Positions 61,206 through 64,000 of a stretch of 64,000 bases of DNA are shown here, piece by piece. Position 1 is the stretch's first letter. Each line of letters opens with the position of its first letter. Origin of the DNA: Myxococcales bacterium. Lineage in GTDB: Bacteria > Myxococcota_A > Polyangia > Polyangiales > Houyiibacteriaceae. A program made the position numbers and the translations under genes. The stretch is from the NCBI GenBank assembly GCA_029863605.1, contig JAOTVB010000004.1, forward strand, positions 184,595 through 248,594, written 5' to 3'. The notes under the pieces were generated by a model that was given only the letters and a program-made list of their open reading frames with translations, made no database searches and was not told the DNA's origin.

Positions 61206-62525
61206 CTAGAAGTTTTCCTTGATGGGCGGCGGCTGGCGACGGATCCTCTTCCGGAGCCGAACATTCACCGTCTCGTCATCCTCTACGATGAGACGGTGCT
61301 CTTTGGGCTGATACCCTTCAAGCGAAAACCGTACCGTGGCTTCGGAGCCTCTCGGAAGCTCCAAAGTAAGCGGTGTTTCTCCCTTTTTGCGGCCGTCTAC
61401 TGCCACCGATGCGCCGCGGGGCGCCGAGTTGAGCTGGAGGCGCACCAGTGCCGCAGGAGAGGCTGCCTCTGAAATTTCTGCGGGCTCCTCGGGCGTCGGT
61501 GTCACGGGCGTCGGGATCGGGGACCGAGCCACTGGCGCGGCCCCCGGTTCGGGAATCGGCGCACGCGCCTCGCCAGCGGGCCACAGAACGACCGCAAGGG
61601 CAACGGCGACGGCGGCGAGCACAGCAACCACGATACTTCGTTGCCGGTACTGCGGCGATGGCCCTTGCAACGCGTCGCAGAACTCTTTCATGGTCGAGAA
61701 CCGATCCGCGGGCTTCTTTTCGAGCGCGCGAAGAACTGCAGCTTCGACGTGAGTCGGAATCTTCGCCCGAGGGCTTCGCTGTGACGGAGGGTCCGGGGCT
61801 TCGTTCCCGTGTTTGTAGAGCAGTTGGAAATGGTTTTGCCCGCTGAAGGGGGGCGTGCCCGTTATCATCTCGTAGACGATCACACCGAGCGCATAGATGT
61901 CGGTGCGATGGTCGATCGTCGATACGCCGCGCGCAAGCTCGGGCGAGATGTACAGTGGCGTCCCGACGATTTGGTCGGTGGCGGTCAACTTGATGTCGGT
62001 GTGATCGGGCGACTTGATCTTGGAAATCCCAAAGTCGAGCACCTTGACGAAATCTCGACCTTTCTTTTGGGTGATGAAGATGTTCTCGGGCTTGAGGTCC
62101 CGGTGGACGATCCCGGTTTCGTGCGCTGCTTCGAGCGCGTCCCCGGTCTGCGTCGCAAGCTCGACGGCTTCGTCTACTGGCAAGGGGCCCCGTTCGAGCC
62201 GCTCCGCGAGGTTCTCCCCTTCGAGCAACTCCATGACGATGAAGACGCCGTGCTCGTCGTGCTCGTCGAAGTTGACCACCTTAACGATGTGTTCATGCTC
62301 GATCCGGTTTGCGGATTTAGCTTCCCGTAAAAAGCGTGCAACGGCGCCTGGCTTGTCGGCCCGGCCCTCACCCAGGACCTTCACCGCGTAGGCTCGGCCG
62401 AGGTGGGCGTGGGTGGCTTCGTAGACCCGCCCCATGCCTCCCTCCCCGATGAGGCGCTCCACGCGGTAGAGTCCTCCCAGCGTTGCCCCGATCAGCGGAT
62501 CGTGCTCTCCGGCCGCTTCTTCCAT
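61206..62525 (-). CDS. Ser/Thr protein kinase with C-terminal PEGA domain
   Basis: 439 residues. Kinase domain at about 15-275: glycine loop LIGEGGMGRVYEA, ATP lysine in YAVKVL, catalytic loop IVHRDLKPENIF, DFGISK activation start, SPELARG. A membrane span at about 295-312 (IVVAVLAAVAVALAVVLW) and a Pro-rich linker lead to the PEGA domain (LNSAPRGASVAVDGRKKGETPLTLELPRGSEATVRFSLEGY). Signals at the PEGA side outside the membrane could drive phosphorylation inside. It heads the four-gene minus-strand operon ending at 56299. Confidence 0.95.
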   Translation of the reverse strand: MEEAAGEHDPLIGATLGGLYRVERLIGEGGMGRVYEATHAHLGRAYAVKVLGEGRADKPGAVARFLREAKSANRIEHEHIVKVVNFDEHDEHGVFIVMELLEGENLAERLERGPLPVDEAVELATQTGDALEAAHETGIVHRDLKPENIFITQKKGRDFVKVLDFGISKIKSPDHTDIKLTATDQIVGTPLYISPELARGVSTIDHRTDIYALGVIVYEMITGTPPFSGQNHFQLLYKHGNEAPDPPSQRSPRAKIPTHVEAAVLRALEKKPADRFSTMKEFCDALQGPSPQYRQRSIVVAVLAAVAVALAVVLWPAGEARAPIPEPGAAPVARSPIPTPVTPTPEEPAEISEAASPAALVRLQLNSAPRGASVAVDGRKKGETPLTLELPRGSEATVRFSLEGYQPKEHRLIVEDDETVNVRLRKRIRRQPPPIKENF

Positions 62526-62585
62526 CCGACCCTAAATCTAACACGTCGGCTGGCATGAATGGTCGCCGAGCACTAGAGCGGGGCC

Positions 62586-63134
62586 ATGCCAGTCATGCAC
62601 TCCAGGGGGATGCCGCTTGGCACCCCGGCGCCCCCGTTTTCGCTCCCCAACATCGATGGCACCACTCGTTCTTTGGAGTCTTTTTCGGACGCCAAGCTGC
62701 TCGTGGTGGTGTTTACGTGCAATCACTGCCCTTATGCCATCGCTTCGGAGGATCGCCTGATCGAGCTTCAGAACGACTATGGGGCTCGAGGCGTGCAAAT
62801 CGTGGCCATCAATCCGAACGACGCCGAGAATTACCCCGCAGACTCTTTCGAGCAGATGAAAGTCCGAGCCGCCGACAAAGGCTTCAACTTCCCCTATCTC
62901 CGCGACGAGAGCCAGGAAGTCGCGCGCGCGTACGACGCGGCCTGCACGCCCGATATCTTCGTCTTCGATCGCGATCGCAAGCTCATCTACAACGGCCGCA
63001 TCGACGACAACTGGCAGAAGCCCAACCAGGTGACGCACCACGATCTCCGGGCGGTGCTCGATGCGGCGCTCAAAGGGACCACGGTCGATTTCGAGCACGT
63101 GGCGTCGATGGGTTGCTCGATCAAGTGGAAGTAG
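62586..63134 (+). CDS. Thioredoxin-fold (AhpC/TSA-type) redox protein
   Basis: 182 residues. The CxxC is in FTCNHCPYA at about residue 45. The TlpA/AhpC-like core (FSLPNIDGTTRSLESFSDAKLLVVVF, VQIVAINPNDAENYP, cis-Pro at CTPDIFVFDRDRKLIYNG) matches the 'thioredoxin family protein' group found widely in Proteobacteria and Planctomycetes. No signal peptide, so cytoplasmic. An alternative start at MPLGTPAPP (nine codons in) is possible. It precedes the SpoU gene by one base. Confidence 0.9.
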   Translation: MPVMHSRGMPLGTPAPPFSLPNIDGTTRSLESFSDAKLLVVVFTCNHCPYAIASEDRLIELQNDYGARGVQIVAINPNDAENYPADSFEQMKVRAADKGFNFPYLRDESQEVARAYDAACTPDIFVFDRDRKLIYNGRIDDNWQKPNQVTHHDLRAVLDAALKGTTVDFEHVASMGCSIKWK

Positions 63135-63659
63135 ATGGCTCAAGTTCCGCCATTCGAGATGCCGCGCAGCGAGATACGAAGCGAGCTCGATCGCATTCGA
63201 CATCCGTTCCGCGTGGCGATCGACCGAGCCAAGAACCCGTTCAACATCGGGTCGATCATTCGCACCGCACACTCCTTTCTCGCCAAGGAAATCATCCTCA
63301 TCGGCACCGAACCCTGGTACGAGCGTGCGGCCATGGGAATGCAGCGCTACGAGAACATCGTCGAGCTTCCGACTGAGCGAACCTTTCTCGATGCGGCCGA
63401 GAAGGAAGGATGGAAGCTGGTTGCATTCGAAAAGGATCATGCGCAGGTTGGCTTGTGGGAGGTGGAGCTTTGCGAGGACGCCGTATTGGTGTTTGGCAAC
63501 GAGGACGATGGGTGCTCGCCCACGATTTTGGAAGCCGCCGAACAGGTGGTCGCCATCCCGATGTTCGGCATCAATCACAGCTACCCGATCAGCGTCGCCG
63601 CCGGGATCGCCATGGCCGAATGGGCCCGCCAACACTACGAAAACGGCCGCTCCGTCTAG
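63135..63659 (+). CDS. SpoU/TrmH-family RNA 2'-O-methyltransferase
   Basis: 174 residues. SPOUT knot motifs: RAKNPFNIGSIIRTAHSF (motif 1, N...R), VLVFGNEDDGCS (motif 2) and PMFGINHSYPISVAAGIAMAEW (motif 3). These methylate the 2'-OH of tRNA or rRNA. It is shorter than TrmH and lacks an N-terminal extension, like the TrmL/YibK-sized members. A tRNA cluster begins 42 bases downstream. Confidence 0.92.
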   Translation: MAQVPPFEMPRSEIRSELDRIRHPFRVAIDRAKNPFNIGSIIRTAHSFLAKEIILIGTEPWYERAAMGMQRYENIVELPTERTFLDAAEKEGWKLVAFEKDHAQVGLWEVELCEDAVLVFGNEDDGCSPTILEAAEQVVAIPMFGINHSYPISVAAGIAMAEWARQHYENGRSV

Positions 63660-63700
63660 CCTTGCCTGCTGCCGAAGGGACGCTAGAATCCGCCTCCTTC

Positions 63701-63773
63701 GGTGGGTGTAGCTCAGTGGTAGAGCACTGGATTGTGGCTCCGGTGGTCGCGGGTTCAATTCCCGTCACTCACC
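63701..63773 (+). tRNA. tRNA-His (anticodon GTG)
   Basis: Acceptor GTGGGTG pairs with CACTCAC, the extra G at -1 is encoded (63701) and faces C73, the anticodon loop ATTGTGG carries GTG, T arm GGGTTCAATTCC. The gene continues as CCCC, with no CCA triplet. Confidence 0.93.
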
Positions 63774-63799
63774 CCATCTTTGAAAAGTTCTAGACTTCG

Positions 63800-63855
63800 G
63801 CCCCGTAAAATGGCTTCGCCATCACGGGGCTGCGCCCCTGCGCGACTCCGTCGCG
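63800..63855. repeat. Cluster of short perfect hairpins between tRNA genes
   Basis: Four dyads pack into 56 bases. An outer stem GCCCCGT / ACGGGGC (63800-63806 / 63824-63830) encloses ATGGC-TTC-GCCAT (63810-63822). GGGGC-TGC-GCCCC (63826-63838) overlaps the right arm of the outer stem, so the two cannot form together. CGCGAC-TCC-GTCGCG occupies 63841-63855. They may guide processing of the tRNA transcript. Confidence 0.7.
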
Positions 63856-63864
63856 AGGGAGCTT

Positions 63865-63938
<74 letters not shown>

Positions 63939-63950
63939 CCACAAAAAACC

Positions 63951-64000
63951 GGGCCATTAGCTCAAGTGGTAGAGCAGTGGATTCTTAATCCATTGGCTCC
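63951..64000 (+). tRNA. tRNA-Lys (anticodon CTT), 3' end outside window
   Basis: Starts GGGCCAT; D arm AGCTCAAGTGGTAGAGCA; anticodon loop TTCTTAA with CTT between GTGGA and TCCAT stems. The window ends in the variable region, so the T arm is not seen. Confidence 0.85.

Overview
The window looks like chromosome from a member of the Myxococcota (former Deltaproteobacteria), probably of the Polyangia/Nannocystia type. This is inferred from the genes, not from a database search. The signs are many lipoproteins with Gly/Ser/Thr-rich linkers after the lipobox, one with Cys-rich CGNG..E.CDDGN repeats; a Ser/Thr kinase fused to a PEGA domain beside a second PEGA protein; and a GC-rich, often overlapping gene layout. 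There is no rRNA operon and no CRISPR array. Five tRNAs are visible: Pro-TGG, Arg-TCT, His-GTG, Arg-TCG and a Lys-CTT cut by the window end.

Layout. 0-1.2 kb: end of RNase PH overlapping RdgB. 1.27-4.3 kb: tRNA-Pro followed by a decayed integration hot spot with a frameshifted tyrosine integrase, an Rhs scrap, an intact ParDE-type toxin-antitoxin pair, a duplicated tRNA-Pro 3' end and a second integrase stump. 4.3-12.1 kb: mixed genes (Cys-rich lipoprotein, N-formylglutamate amidohydrolase family protein, a lactate/malate dehydrogenase homologue with an internal deletion, MscS channel, a bactofilin-like membrane protein next to a truncated SagB-type nitroreductase, RtcA). 12.1-23.2 kb: oxidoreductases and hydrolases (methyltransferase, ThDP enzyme, two SDRs, aldo-keto reductase, MBL hydrolase, penicillin acylase, EstB-like serine hydrolase).

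23.2-34.0 kb is a coherent catabolic locus. An enoyl-CoA hydratase faces a TetR regulator across a palindromic operator. Downstream of tetR, with overlaps or short gaps, lie an extended SDR, an acyl-CoA synthetase fused to SCP2, an HpaB/AbfD-family flavoenzyme, an aldehyde dehydrogenase and an SDR; a lipoprotein and a GMC oxidoreductase follow after a 127 bp gap. The set suggests CoA-dependent breakdown of a hydrophobic alcohol, aldehyde or acid. The tetR 3' end carries three tandem copies of a 30 bp palindromic repeat that runs into the start of the next gene.

34.2-40.9 kb is a tripartite RND efflux operon whose TolC component is fused to an ABC-type substrate-binding domain. 42.5-50 kb holds a group of redox genes (GMC oxidase with a four-Cys motif, FAD dehydrogenase, Rieske oxygenase, two-heme lipoprotein, ferredoxin), with FolE and an alpha/beta hydrolase among them; this could be a sterol or steroid-like module, but that is inference. 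50-56 kb: a zinc-ribbon/M50-like protease, DoxX, aminotransferase, an SLC13-type carrier with RCK_C domains, and an HTTM-like pair. 56.3-62.5 kb: a tight operon of kinase-PEGA, PEGA protein and two large lipoproteins. 62.6-64 kb: thioredoxin-fold protein, SpoU-type methyltransferase and a tRNA cluster.

A palindrome of the form AAAGGG-N-CCCTTT sits directly at the stop codons of three unrelated genes, with a fourth degenerate copy inside a reading frame, and looks like a dispersed REP-like element.
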